The notes under the pieces are model-generated. The model was not told the origin of the DNA. It was given only the letters and a program-made list of their open reading frames with translations, and did no database searches. Below, piece by piece: positions 40,739 through 49,261 of a stretch of 64,000 nucleotides of DNA (within the stretch, counting starts at the first letter, position 1; each line of letters starts with the position of its first letter). Position numbers and translations under genes: made by a program. Origin of the DNA: G963667675 sp964291545 (lineage in GTDB: Bacteria > Chloroflexota > Dehalococcoidia > Lucifugimonadales > UBA3495). The stretch spans positions 868,001 through 932,000 of the forward strand of contig OZ219860.1 in assembly GCA_964291545.2 (NCBI GenBank). Reading direction: 5' to 3'.

Positions 40739-40775
40739 CTATCAAGAACTCTGTTGCCATGTGAGGGTTTATAGC

Positions 40776-41735
40776 GTGGAACTTCGGGAACTTATCAGCT
40801 TTTACCACGTAGCCAAACTCAGCAGCGTGTCCAAGACCGCCCGCACCCTGGAATTGGGCCAGCCCACCGTCACCACTCATCTGAGAAAGTTGGAAGAGGA
40901 GCTGGGAATCACCCTTTTCGACCGCATCAAGCGCCCCATACGGCTCACGTCAGAAGGGGTCGCCCTGTTGGAGTTGGTAACCCCGGTGGTCGAGGCGGTG
41001 GACCGTCTGAAAATCCAGATGGACTACGTCGAAAAGCGCGGCTCTTTCGTGGTCGGAGCCTACCCCGACCTGGTGCTGCACCACCTGCCCAAGGCGGTGC
41101 AGACTTTCAACTCCCAGTACCCCGCCGTGCGTCTCCGTCTCATGGCCCGCCCCTACGCAACACTGATAGAGCGGGTCAAGTCTGGAGAAATCGACGTGGC
41201 CTTGTGTTCGCCGCCCCCTCCCGAGGAGACTTCCCTCGACTTTACCCCGTTATTCCAATACCACGTGGTGCTCTTGACTCCGCCGGAACATCCCCTTCTC
41301 GAACAGGAGTCCGTCGGCCTGAAGGACCTGGCCGCCTGGCCCATGATCGTTCCTGGGAAGGCCAGCCTTACTCGCCGCAAAGTGGAACAGGCCCTGAGGG
41401 GGACCGGCATAAATTTCGACCTCATCTTGGGCGTGGACGACACCGAGTCTATGAAGCGCTACGTGGAAATCGGTATGGGCGTGGCAATCGCCACCGACTT
41501 CACCCTGCACCCGGAAGACCACGACCGGCTCGGCGTCGTACGCTTGGGCCACCTGTTCGAGGCCTCAGAAATCGGAGTCTGCACCCTGAAGGGCAAGTTC
41601 CTGGGCCGGGCTGTGGGCAACTTCATCGAGACTGCATCGGAAGTCCTGCGGGGGTTCCATCCCGAACCGTGGGCCTGGCAGGACGACGCGGCTCAAAACG
41701 GCCGGTTGGCCGGCGCAGCTGCCGCCAGGACGTAG
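40776..41735 (+). CDS. LysR-type transcriptional regulator
   Basis: A 319-residue regulator. An N-terminal winged helix-turn-helix (residues 1-60) has LISFYHVAKLSSVSKTARTL and QPTVTTHLRKLEEELGITLFDR. A two-lobed co-inducer domain follows, with GSFVVGAYPDLVLHHLP, IDVALCSPPPP and the effector-side GMGVAIATDF. I place the start at GTG 40776, where homology begins; a longer frame from 40698 adds 26 unlikely residues and would cover the promoter. Related proteins control sulfur, nitrogen or CO2-fixation genes, but nothing here identifies the effector. The stop lies 9 bp from a convergent DUF951 gene. Confidence 0.92.
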   Translation: MELRELISFYHVAKLSSVSKTARTLELGQPTVTTHLRKLEEELGITLFDRIKRPIRLTSEGVALLELVTPVVEAVDRLKIQMDYVEKRGSFVVGAYPDLVLHHLPKAVQTFNSQYPAVRLRLMARPYATLIERVKSGEIDVALCSPPPPEETSLDFTPLFQYHVVLLTPPEHPLLEQESVGLKDLAAWPMIVPGKASLTRRKVEQALRGTGINFDLILGVDDTESMKRYVEIGMGVAIATDFTLHPEDHDRLGVVRLGHLFEASEIGVCTLKGKFLGRAVGNFIETASEVLRGFHPEPWAWQDDAAQNGRLAGAAAART

Positions 41736-41744
41736 CCAGCCTCT

Positions 41745-41966
41745 TTAGTCCGGCTCCGTCTCCCTTGCTTGCCCGGCCGCTGGCCTGGGAATCACTTCCT
41801 TCACCCGCCTCTCCAGGTACGACCTGGGCAATAGCAGGTAACGCTCGCACTTCTGGCAAGCCACCCCGATGTCCGCGCCCAAGCGCCTCACGTCCCAAAG
41901 GAACCCGCCGCACGGATGGGCCTTCTTCATGCGGACCACGTCTCCGGTCCTCAGTTCGAGGGCCAT
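41745..41966 (-). CDS. DUF951 family protein
   Basis: A 73-residue small protein of the DUF951 family, whose members start LRxGDVVxMKKxHPCG and end in LPRSxxExRVKxV, as seen here. Cys19, Cys37 and Cys40 (CQKC) could bind zinc. Family function is not established; it often sits near translation and replication genes in Firmicutes. Its start lies 16 bp inside pyrF, so it is translated from the pyrF message. Confidence 0.85.
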   Translation of the reverse strand: MALELRTGDVVRMKKAHPCGGFLWDVRRLGADIGVACQKCERYLLLPRSYLERRVKEVIPRPAAGQARETEPD

Positions 41967-42796
41967 CCCTTGCCGTCCTCTGCCAGGGCCCGATTGATAC
42001 GCGCCCGCAACGCCTCCGCCTCTCTGCGGGCCGCGTCGGCGTAATCAGGGCCGGCCGAGGCGTAGATGATCCCCCTCGACGAGTTGATCACGGCCAGCCT
42101 GCCCCTGGAGTCCGTCCCCGCCCGCACCGCAGCATCCAGGTCTCCCCCCTGCGCCCCAACGCCCGGTATCAGCAGGGGCATTTCGGGACACGCGCGCCGC
42201 ACCTCCTCCAACTGCCCGGGAGACGTAGCGCCAACCACCAGCCCCACGTTCCCGTTACTGTTCCAGTCCCGGCACAGCCCCGCCAGGTGTTGGTACAGGG
42301 GCCCCGGGCCTGCCGGAGTATCCACCGTCATGTCTTGGAGCTCCGCCGAGCCGGGATTTGACCCCCGGCACCAGACAAACACCCCCCGCTCTTCGTAGGC
42401 AACAAAGGGCGCCATGGAGTCCTCCCCTCCCCAGGCGTTGACCGTGACGGCGTCGAATCCCCACACCTCGAATGCGGCCCGGGCGTAGGCCTCCGCGGAG
42501 GGGCCCACGTCGCCCCGCTTGGCATCGCCGATGACCACCGCCTGCCGGGCAGCCTCCCGGATATATTCGACAGTACGGCCCAGGGCCTCCAGTCCGGGGA
42601 TGCCCAGGGCCTCGTAGAAGGCAACGTTTGGCTTGTAAGCGCAGACCAGGTCCGAGGTTGCGTCGACGATGGCCTTGTTGAACGTCAGCGGGTCGGCCGC
42701 CGCCATTTGCTTGGCATCAGGGTCCAACCCCACGCAGAGCAGGCTCTGGTTCGTTTCGCAGGCTTTCTCCAGCCGGGCCAAGAACGTATCAGGCAT
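41951..42796 (-). CDS. pyrF: Orotidine 5'-phosphate decarboxylase PyrF (subfamily 2)
   Basis: A 281-residue TIM barrel catalysing the last step to UMP. The subfamily-2 pattern is clear: CVGLDPD near the start, AYKPNVAFYEA, the catalytic IGDAKRGDVG and WCRGSNPGS. It is separate from the pyr operon and shows no PyrR site. On the minus strand TATAAT at 42808-42803 is 6 bp from the ATG, which would put transcription start on the ATG itself (leaderless), but no -35 is visible. pyrD and pyrE are not in the window. Confidence 0.94.
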   Translation of the reverse strand: MPDTFLARLEKACETNQSLLCVGLDPDAKQMAAADPLTFNKAIVDATSDLVCAYKPNVAFYEALGIPGLEALGRTVEYIREAARQAVVIGDAKRGDVGPSAEAYARAAFEVWGFDAVTVNAWGGEDSMAPFVAYEERGVFVWCRGSNPGSAELQDMTVDTPAGPGPLYQHLAGLCRDWNSNGNVGLVVGATSPGQLEEVRRACPEMPLLIPGVGAQGGDLDAAVRAGTDSRGRLAVINSSRGIIYASAGPDYADAARREAEALRARINRALAEDGKGWPSN

Positions 42797-42977
42797 GGGT
42801 CAATTATATCCCCCGGCTGCGGCTGGCTGCTATCGACATGGATTCAGGTTGCCCTCCCTGTAGGCGGTTGATACCATTACCGCTCCACGCCGGGAGCCGG
42901 GAGTCGGGCGTCAGCGTAACCCTTACTCGGCGTCTCTGACGACCCACTGGTTTTCCCAGTAGCAACCGGGAGGTCTG

Positions 42978-43667
42978 GTGAACTTTCCCTCGGGCCTGAT
43001 TGAAGGCCGGTTCAAAGCGCGGCTCAACCGGTTTCTGGCCGTGGTCGAGGTGCAGGGCCGGGAGGTCGGCGTCCACGTGGCCAACTCCGGCCGCATGCGC
43101 GAGATGCTGGTTCCTGGGTACCGGGTGCTGATTGCGCCCAAGCCCGGCGACCACCGCAAGACCAAGTACGACCTGGCCCTGGTGGATATGGGCGCGGCCC
43201 TGGCCTCGGCGGATGCCCGGCTGCCCAACACCCTGGTCGCCGAGGCCTTTGCCCAGGGAAGGCTGCCCCAGTTTAAAGCCTATTCTGAAATGCAGCCTGA
43301 AGTGGTATTCGGTGAAAGCCGGCTGGACCTCCGGCTGCAGGGCCCCGCAGGTCTTTGCTACGTGGAGGCCAAATCTGTCACCCTGGTAGTGGACGGCGTG
43401 GGACTCTTCCCCGACGCTCCCACAACCAGGGGCGCCAAGCACGTGCGCAGCCTGGCCCATGCCGTTGCAGCCGGACACCGGGCCGCAGTCATATTCGTAG
43501 TCCAGCGGGACGATGCCCAGGCCCTGCGGCCCCACGACGAAGCCGACCCGGACTTCGGCGCAGCCCTCCGGGAATCCGTAGCCGCCGGCGTCGAAGCCTT
43601 CGCCTACGGCTGCCGGGTAACGGAAACCGCCATAACCCTGGATAGCCAACTCCCGGTGCTTCTTTGA
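42978..43667 (+). CDS. sfsA: SfsA family DNA-binding/nuclease-like protein
   Basis: A 229-residue SfsA protein (sugar fermentation stimulation). It has the N-terminal OB-like strand region with EGRFKARLNRF and VHVANSGRMREML. The C-terminal restriction-endonuclease-like domain has YVEAKSVTLV and the ARFPDAPTxRG-type stretch GLFPDAPTTRGAKH. The start is GTG, directly behind GGGAGGT. Function is poorly defined; DNA binding is known in E. coli. It precedes a DNA glycosylase gene by 35 bp, which fits a DNA role. Confidence 0.92.
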   Translation: MNFPSGLIEGRFKARLNRFLAVVEVQGREVGVHVANSGRMREMLVPGYRVLIAPKPGDHRKTKYDLALVDMGAALASADARLPNTLVAEAFAQGRLPQFKAYSEMQPEVVFGESRLDLRLQGPAGLCYVEAKSVTLVVDGVGLFPDAPTTRGAKHVRSLAHAVAAGHRAAVIFVVQRDDAQALRPHDEADPDFGAALRESVAAGVEAFAYGCRVTETAITLDSQLPVLL

Positions 43668-43702
43668 CCCCCAGACACTGCGTTTATTCACCAGGAGCAC
43701 TA

Positions 43703-44473
43703 TTGCCAGACCGTAACCCAGCCAAACATACGCCCCGGAAGGCCTCAGGAGCCTCAACAGGGGCCTCCAGGCCCGCAGAAGCCCACAAGGCCTCCGAGCT
43801 GCTGCAGGACATCTACCGTCGCCTATACGCGGCCTACGGCCCCCAGGGCTGGTGGCCCGGCGACGGTCCCTTCGACGTGGCGGTCGGGGCAATCCTCACC
43901 CAGGCCGCCGCCTGGACCAACGTGGAACGGGCCATAGCCGCCATGAAGCAGGCCGGCTGCTGGTCCATCCAGGCGATACACGCCATCCCCGCCGCCGACC
44001 TGGCTGTCATTATTCGCCCCAGCGGCTACTTCAATGCCAAGGCCCAAAAGCTGAAGGCCTTTGCCCGGCACGTCGTCGATAAATACGACGGAGACCTACA
44101 GGCATTCCTCAGCCGTGATCTTGGGCCGCTGCGGGAGGAGTTGCTCTCCATTTACGGCATCGGACCCGAGACCGCCGACGACATCCTGGTCTACGCCGCC
44201 GAAAAGCCTTCATTCGTCATCGACTCCTACACCCGAAGAGTCGTCCAGCGCCTGGGCCTGTTTCCCCTCGACGCCAAGTCCAGCTACCAGGCCTGCCAGG
44301 ACCTGTTCCACGCCAACCTGGAAGAAGACGTGCCACTGTTCAACGAGTACCACGCCCTGCTGGACCGCCACGCCAAGGACGCCTGCTCCAAGGTCCCCCG
44401 CTGCTCAACCTGCTGCCTCAAAGACATCTGCGCCACGGGGATGGCTGCCGCCGCCAAGAGGCAGGCGCTGTGA
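43703..44473 (+). CDS. Nth/MagIII-like HhH-GPD DNA glycosylase with [4Fe-4S] motif
   Basis: A 256-residue helix-hairpin-helix glycosylase. In the hairpin IYGIGPETADD, Glu156 replaces the catalytic Lys of endonuclease III, while Asp174 (VIDSYTRR) is kept at the exact 18-residue distance. That points to a glycosylase without lyase activity, such as the MagIII 3-methyladenine type. A C-terminal Cys cluster (C-x5-C-x2-C-x5-C) can hold an iron-sulfur cluster. I choose TTG 43703, with AGGAG 5 bp ahead; an earlier TTG at 43664 adds 13 unlikely residues. It overlaps the lipoprotein gene by 4 bp. Confidence 0.87.
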   Translation: MPDRNPAKHTPRKASGASTGASRPAEAHKASELLQDIYRRLYAAYGPQGWWPGDGPFDVAVGAILTQAAAWTNVERAIAAMKQAGCWSIQAIHAIPAADLAVIIRPSGYFNAKAQKLKAFARHVVDKYDGDLQAFLSRDLGPLREELLSIYGIGPETADDILVYAAEKPSFVIDSYTRRVVQRLGLFPLDAKSSYQACQDLFHANLEEDVPLFNEYHALLDRHAKDACSKVPRCSTCCLKDICATGMAAAAKRQAL

Positions 44474-45387
44474 ATCTACCGCACCTGCACGCCTTGGCGC
44501 CGGCTGTACGCCTGGCGTTCACAGTTGCGGTCCTCTGTCTACTTCTGGCCTGCGATGCTGAGGAGCCGACATCAACGGCGGTCCCGAGCACTACGGCGAC
44601 ACCCACTCCGACAGCCACACGCATACCTACGACAGCGCCCACGCCTACGACAACACCTAGCCCGACGCCGACACCTAGCCCCACAGCGACACCCAACCCG
44701 ACAGCTACGCCTAGCCCCACGGCGGAGCCCACCCCTACGACTACACCCGAACCCGAGATGGGTGAGAACGAGTTCACCTTCGAATTCACCAGCGACCCCG
44801 AGGGATGGGTGGTGGGATTCGCAGACCTGCCTGTCAACTATGACCAGTCAATTTACGAGTTGGACCACGAGCATCGTCCGCTGCCCGACGGCCTTGAAGG
44901 CGGCGGCATCTGCGTCCAAGGGCACAACCGCAGCGACGACCTGTTCATGTTCCTGAAGAGACGGGTCGATGGGCTGATGCCGGACGCCGAGTACGCCGTC
45001 TCGGTGTCCGTAGACCTGGCCACCAACGTACCCACAGGGTTGGTCGGCATAGGCGGCTCGCCCGGCGAGAGCGTTTACATGAAAGCAGGGGCCACTACCG
45101 TCGAGCCGTTGGCCGTGGAGGACGAAAGCGGGCATCTCAGGATGAACATCGACAAGGGCAATCAGTCCAACGGCGGCCAAGCCATGGTGGTCCTGGGAAA
45201 CGTGGCTCACCCCCAGGTGGCAGGCGATGAATACCTGGTGAAGACCCTCGACAACACCGGCCTGCCCTTGACCGTTACCACCGACGGCGAAGGACGGGTC
45301 TGGTTGATAGTCGGCACCGACTCAGGCTTCGAGGGTCTCAGCCGGTTCTACTACGCCCGTATCTCCTACACCCTGGCCCCAAAGTAG
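44470..45387 (+). CDS. Lipoprotein with Thr-Pro linker and unknown beta-rich domain
   Basis: A 305-residue exported protein. A signal helix ends in the lipobox LLLAC (Cys28), a Thr/Pro/Ala/Ser linker runs to about residue 95, and a soluble domain of about 210 residues follows. That domain begins FTFEFTSDPEGWVVGFADLPVN and has many Gly- and Asp-rich turns, like a jelly-roll or carbohydrate-binding sandwich, but I do not recognise a family. GTG start overlaps the glycosylase stop (GTGA), which is surprising given the unrelated job and may simply reflect tight packing. Confidence 0.8.
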   Translation: MNLPHLHALAPAVRLAFTVAVLCLLLACDAEEPTSTAVPSTTATPTPTATRIPTTAPTPTTTPSPTPTPSPTATPNPTATPSPTAEPTPTTTPEPEMGENEFTFEFTSDPEGWVVGFADLPVNYDQSIYELDHEHRPLPDGLEGGGICVQGHNRSDDLFMFLKRRVDGLMPDAEYAVSVSVDLATNVPTGLVGIGGSPGESVYMKAGATTVEPLAVEDESGHLRMNIDKGNQSNGGQAMVVLGNVAHPQVAGDEYLVKTLDNTGLPLTVTTDGEGRVWLIVGTDSGFEGLSRFYYARISYTLAPK

Positions 45388-45756
45388 CCGGCCGCCGCCC
45401 GTCTCAACACCCCTCCACTGTCACATGCCCATTGACAGCCCCCAATGCCGATATGCAAACTGGAATCATATAGTCTAAGCGCCAACGACCAACGCAAATA
45501 TGCCTGAATTGTTCCAATCAAAAACGGTCCAGAACCGTTCCGGGGCCTATGTCGAGCAGGCCCAACCGACCCCGTCGCTGGGCCACACCTTCCACCGCCG
45601 CCCCTTACAGTGGCTCAGAATGGCACAAAATGTCACAGAAAAAATTCTCCCGCCTGTGCCTACCCCATCCGTAGCTGTGAACATAACGACCAGTCGTAGG
45701 CAATGCCCTATGCACCCAACGCCGTTTTTACGCTCCGGTGAGGCCGGGATAACCCT
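45388..45756 (+). other. Gene-poor interval before the DAO-family oxidoreductase
   Basis: 369 bp without a supported gene. TTGACA at 45432-45437 has no good -10 at a usual distance. An 86-codon frame (45500-45760) ends exactly on the next gene's start (GTGA), but it has no ribosome site and a composition unlike the neighbours. I see nothing else here. Confidence 0.4.
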
Positions 45757-46944
45757 GTGACCCTCGCCACTGCTGACATCGTCGTTGTTGGCGGCGGCGT
45801 CAACGGCGCCAGCATCGCCATGCACCTGGCCCGCATGGGCGCCGGCAAGGTGGTCCTCGTCGAGAAGGGCGGCTTGGCCGGCGGCGCCAGCGGCCAGTCG
45901 GGCGCCATGGTCCGCGAGCACTACCAACACCCGGTATTGACCAAGATGGCCGTCGAGTCCAGCCGGATATTCCATGACTTTGCTGACGCCATCGGCGGCG
46001 ACGCCGGGTTCATCCAGACCGGCCGGCTGCTGCTGTTCCCCGAAATCGACCAAGAAGCCGCCCGCGCCAACGTCGAGATGAACCGCTCCCTTGGCGCAAA
46101 CATCGAGACCGTCGAGCCGTCCCAGTTGGCCAAAATTGTGCCCAATATGGACACAGCCGGAGTGGCCTTGGCCGCTTACGAACCAACCTCCGGCTACGCC
46201 GACCCCGTAGCCACCACCTACGCTTACGCCGACCGAGCGCGCGACCGCGGAGCAGAAATATTCAGCCAGACCACGGTCACCGGGGTGGCCTCGTCGGGAG
46301 GCAAGATCACCGGCGTAGAAACCGACCGCGGCCTCATCTCGACACCGACCACAGTGGTCGCCAACGGCCCATGGTGCAACCGACTGGCAGCGACCGTCGG
46401 AGAGCGCCTGCCGGTAACGCCAACTCGGGTCCAAATCGCCCATTGGCGGCGTCCTCCCGTGCTGGAGGATATGACCACGACAATCATCGACCACACCCAG
46501 GGCGTGTACTTGCGGGCGGACTCGGGCCATCGGACGCTGGTCGGAGGCGAGTCTCCACGCGACCTGAAAGAGGTAGTCGACCCGGACTCCTACAGGCTCA
46601 ACGCGGACCACGACAAGATCGTAGACCTCTGGGGACGCGTCAGCCGTCGCTTCCCGGACTTCTCCTCCGCCGTCTTCCGGGGCGGCTACGCCGCTCTCTA
46701 CGACATAACCCCCGACGGCAGCCCTATCCTCGACCGTTCCAGTGCCGTCCAAGGGCTCTACTGGGCCGTCGGATTCAGCGGGCACGGCTTCAAGCTGTCT
46801 CCGGTAGTCGGGCGCATGGTAGCGGAGCTAGTCATGCACGGGGAATCCAAAGACCACCCCGTCCATCGCTTCCGCGCAGACAGGTTCGCCTCCGGCGAGA
46901 CCCTGATCCCCGAGCGGCCCTACCAGGCCACCGGCCATCGGTGA
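45757..46944 (+). CDS. FAD-dependent oxidoreductase of the DAO family (sarcosine/dimethylglycine oxidase-like)
   Basis: A 395-residue flavoprotein. The N-terminal FAD motif IVVVGGGVNGASIAMHLARMG is followed by the GGLAGGASGQSGAMVREHYQHP stretch, as in sarcosine oxidase beta subunits and related amine oxidases. The C-terminal TPDGSPILD and WAVGFSGHGFKLSPVVG motifs fit. The substrate is probably an N-methyl amine or amino acid, inferred from family only. The start at GTG 45757 has a weak ribosome site. No folate-binding or heterotetramer partner lies beside it. Confidence 0.9.
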   Translation: MTLATADIVVVGGGVNGASIAMHLARMGAGKVVLVEKGGLAGGASGQSGAMVREHYQHPVLTKMAVESSRIFHDFADAIGGDAGFIQTGRLLLFPEIDQEAARANVEMNRSLGANIETVEPSQLAKIVPNMDTAGVALAAYEPTSGYADPVATTYAYADRARDRGAEIFSQTTVTGVASSGGKITGVETDRGLISTPTTVVANGPWCNRLAATVGERLPVTPTRVQIAHWRRPPVLEDMTTTIIDHTQGVYLRADSGHRTLVGGESPRDLKEVVDPDSYRLNADHDKIVDLWGRVSRRFPDFSSAVFRGGYAALYDITPDGSPILDRSSAVQGLYWAVGFSGHGFKLSPVVGRMVAELVMHGESKDHPVHRFRADRFASGETLIPERPYQATGHR

Positions 46945-47131
46945 ACGTTTAGCGACCGGGTGCCAGGATAGCGTAGGCCCACTGTTACGGTTATACTTGT
47001 TTGCAAGGCTCTTGATCTTCGGAAACCGCCGGCACAGTTCTGGTTTTCAGTTAACTCTTGAAGGCTGATTTACATAATCCGTATAGCGGGCCAAAACGGG
47101 AACTCGAACAATAGCGGCCCACGGAGTAGCG

Positions 47132-48421
47132 ATGGCCACCACCAGCGCCAAGCAGGTTGCCCCAGTTGAACCCGTAGCCGCCGCGTCCGTTTACGACATG
47201 GCGGTGCAGCAGTTGCTGACATCGGCCGAACGCCTGGGCTTGGACGAAGGCTCCCGCAGGATCCTGAGCCAGCCCAAACGCGAGCTTACCGTCCACTTCC
47301 CCGTACAGATGGACAACGGCGACATCAACGTCTTCACCGGCCATCGGGTGCAGCACAACCTGGCCCGCGGCCCGGGGAAGGGCGGCATCCGCTACCACCC
47401 CGACGTGACCCTGGACGAAGTCAAGGCCCTGGCCATGTGGATGACCTGGAAATGTGCCGTGACCGACATTCCCTACGGCGGCGCAAAGGGCGGCGTGGCC
47501 TGCCAGCCCAAGGCCATGTCCGCCGGCGAATTGGAGAACCTCACTCGCCGGTACGCGACCGAGATTTCCATCATCATCGGCCCGGACAAGGACATACCCG
47601 CTCCCGACGTCAATACCGACGGCCGGGTTATGGCCTGGATTATGGACACCATAAGCATGCACAGCGGGTTCACCGTGCACGGCGTGGTCACCGGCAAGCC
47701 CACCAACGTCGGCGGGTCCCTGGGCCGAGTCGACGCCACCGGCCGGGGAGTCATGATTACCGCCCGGGAAGCAGCTTCCAAGATCGGCATGTCTCTCGAC
47801 GGGGCCCGGGTGGTTGTCCAAGGCTACGGGAACGCCGGCTACACCGCAGCCCGCCTGTTGAGCGAATTGGGCTGCAAGCTTATAGCCGCCAACGACAGCA
47901 CAACCTCCGTCTACTCCGAGTCCGGGCTGAACCCCGAAGACCTCAAGGCCTACAAGGACGCCAACCGGTCCTTCGCCGGTTACCCCGGCGTGGACACCGT
48001 AACCCCTGAAGAGTTGCTGACGCTGCCCTGCGACATTCTCATCCCGGCGGCGTTGGAGGGCCAGATCACTGCGGCCAACGCCGGCGACATCAAGGCCAGG
48101 ATCATCGCCGAGGCCGCCAACGGCCCCACCACCCCCGAAGCCGACCTCATACTGCAGGACAACGGCGTCCTGGTGGTGCCCGATATCCTGGCCAACGCCG
48201 GCGGCGTGGTCGTTTCCTACTTCGAGTGGGTGCAGGACCTCCAGAGATACTTCTGGGACGAGAACGAGATTAACTCCAAGATGGAGTCCATCATGGTCCG
48301 GAGCTTTGATACTGTGATGGACATAGCGGAGAAGGAAAAGGTCGGCTCCCGGGAAGCGGCCATGCTGCTCGCCGTGCAGCGGGTGGTGGAAGCCACCAAG
48401 GCTCGGGGCGTTTACCCCTAG
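47132..48421 (+). CDS. gdhA: Glutamate dehydrogenase (Glu/Leu/Phe/Val family)
   Basis: A 429-residue NAD(P)-dependent dehydrogenase interconverting glutamate and 2-oxoglutarate plus ammonia. The substrate loop has GGIRYHPDVT, Lys107 in WMTWKCAV and the catalytic Lys119 in YGGAKGG. The Rossmann motif is VQGYGNAGYTAA, and the carboxyl end has the NAGGVVVSYFEWVQD signature. GGAG precedes the ATG. Length and motifs fit the hexameric group II enzymes. 2-oxoglutarate links it to the L-2-hydroxyglutarate oxidase elsewhere in the window. Confidence 0.95.
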   Translation: MATTSAKQVAPVEPVAAASVYDMAVQQLLTSAERLGLDEGSRRILSQPKRELTVHFPVQMDNGDINVFTGHRVQHNLARGPGKGGIRYHPDVTLDEVKALAMWMTWKCAVTDIPYGGAKGGVACQPKAMSAGELENLTRRYATEISIIIGPDKDIPAPDVNTDGRVMAWIMDTISMHSGFTVHGVVTGKPTNVGGSLGRVDATGRGVMITAREAASKIGMSLDGARVVVQGYGNAGYTAARLLSELGCKLIAANDSTTSVYSESGLNPEDLKAYKDANRSFAGYPGVDTVTPEELLTLPCDILIPAALEGQITAANAGDIKARIIAEAANGPTTPEADLILQDNGVLVVPDILANAGGVVVSYFEWVQDLQRYFWDENEINSKMESIMVRSFDTVMDIAEKEKVGSREAAMLLAVQRVVEATKARGVYP

Positions 48422-48520
48422 CCTATCCCTTCGCAATCAACGCAACGGTTAATCCGGTCCAGGGTTGACGCATGCTCTATGCCGAAGACTTACTCCAACC
48501 CGTGTAGGCGGCCCTGAAGC

Positions 48521-49000
48521 ATGGGTGTTCTCGACTGGATTCTGCTAATCATCCGCTGGGGCCATGCCGTGGCCGCGGTTGCCTGGGTTGGCGGCGGCAT
48601 CTTCTACCTGTTGGTCCTGCGGCCCGCCCTGCGCCGGGACTCGCTTTCCCCCGAGGCCAACCGGAACATTGGCGTCGAGTTCCGAGGCCTGGTGAACACC
48701 GCCATCGCCGTGCTCCTGCTGACCGGAGTCATCCTGTCCGTCGCCAGGCTGACCGAAGATTCAATCACCATCGCCTACGTCGCCGTACTGGCGGTGAAAA
48801 TCGTCCTGGCCCTCTACATGTTCTACGTCGTCCGGTTCCTGCGCCCAACCACCTACACCCAAGAGTCCGGCGCAGCAACCGGCTGGTGGGGCAAACTGCG
48901 GGCCGGCTTGACGAGCGCCGGGGCGGTGCTGATAATCGGCCTCATCGTCATTGGCCTGGCCGACGTGCTCACCTTCCTGTTCGAGGACAGCCTCCGGTAA
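48521..49000 (+). CDS. Small four-helix membrane protein, CopD-like
   Basis: A 159-residue integral membrane protein with four predicted helices. The first contains WGHAVAAVAWVGGGIFYLLVLRP, the pattern of CopD/DUF2269-type proteins, where the His may bind heme or copper. The rest is hydrophobic with a short cytoplasmic loop around residue 110. Function is not certain; copper resistance or heme-linked roles are known for relatives. It is followed 43 bp later by a Trm112-like gene on the same strand. Confidence 0.75.
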   Translation: MGVLDWILLIIRWGHAVAAVAWVGGGIFYLLVLRPALRRDSLSPEANRNIGVEFRGLVNTAIAVLLLTGVILSVARLTEDSITIAYVAVLAVKIVLALYMFYVVRFLRPTTYTQESGAATGWWGKLRAGLTSAGAVLIIGLIVIGLADVLTFLFEDSLR

Positions 49001-49043
49001 TACGGCGCGTCCGGCCGCCTGCTACACCGTCGCTTGGGGTAAC

Positions 49044-49226
49044 GTGAAGAAAGACCTGATGGAAATACTGGCCTGCCCGGTGTGCAGAAGCCCGCTGGAG
49101 CTGCAGGTGGCGGCTGAAGAGGCCGACGAGGTCATAACCGGGTCGTTGACCTGCCGCAGATGCGACGAGACCTATCCCATCGACGACGCCATCCCCAACC
49201 TGCTGCCCCCGGACATGCGCAGCTAG
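49044..49226 (+). CDS. Trm112-like zinc-ribbon protein
   Basis: A 60-residue protein with CPVC (Cys11, Cys14) and CRRC (Cys37, Cys40), and the family's ILACPVCRSPLEL start and YPIDDAIPNLLP end. Trm112-type proteins activate methyltransferases, and the UPF0434 relatives are of unknown role. Translation starts at GTG 49044, after GGGGTAAC; a longer frame from 48951 would overlap the membrane protein. Confidence 0.87.
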   Translation: MKKDLMEILACPVCRSPLELQVAAEEADEVITGSLTCRRCDETYPIDDAIPNLLPPDMRS

Positions 49227-49261
49227 CTGGCCTACGCCTCAGGGCCGGGAAATGATCCCCG

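Noticed and set aside
42804..43892. Long minus-strand frame (362 codons) opposite sfsA
   Set aside because: It is antisense to the well-supported sfsA gene and its translation has no protein-like motifs.
45500..45760. 86-codon frame ending on the oxidoreductase start
   Set aside because: No ribosome site and an atypical composition; the GTGA junction could be chance.
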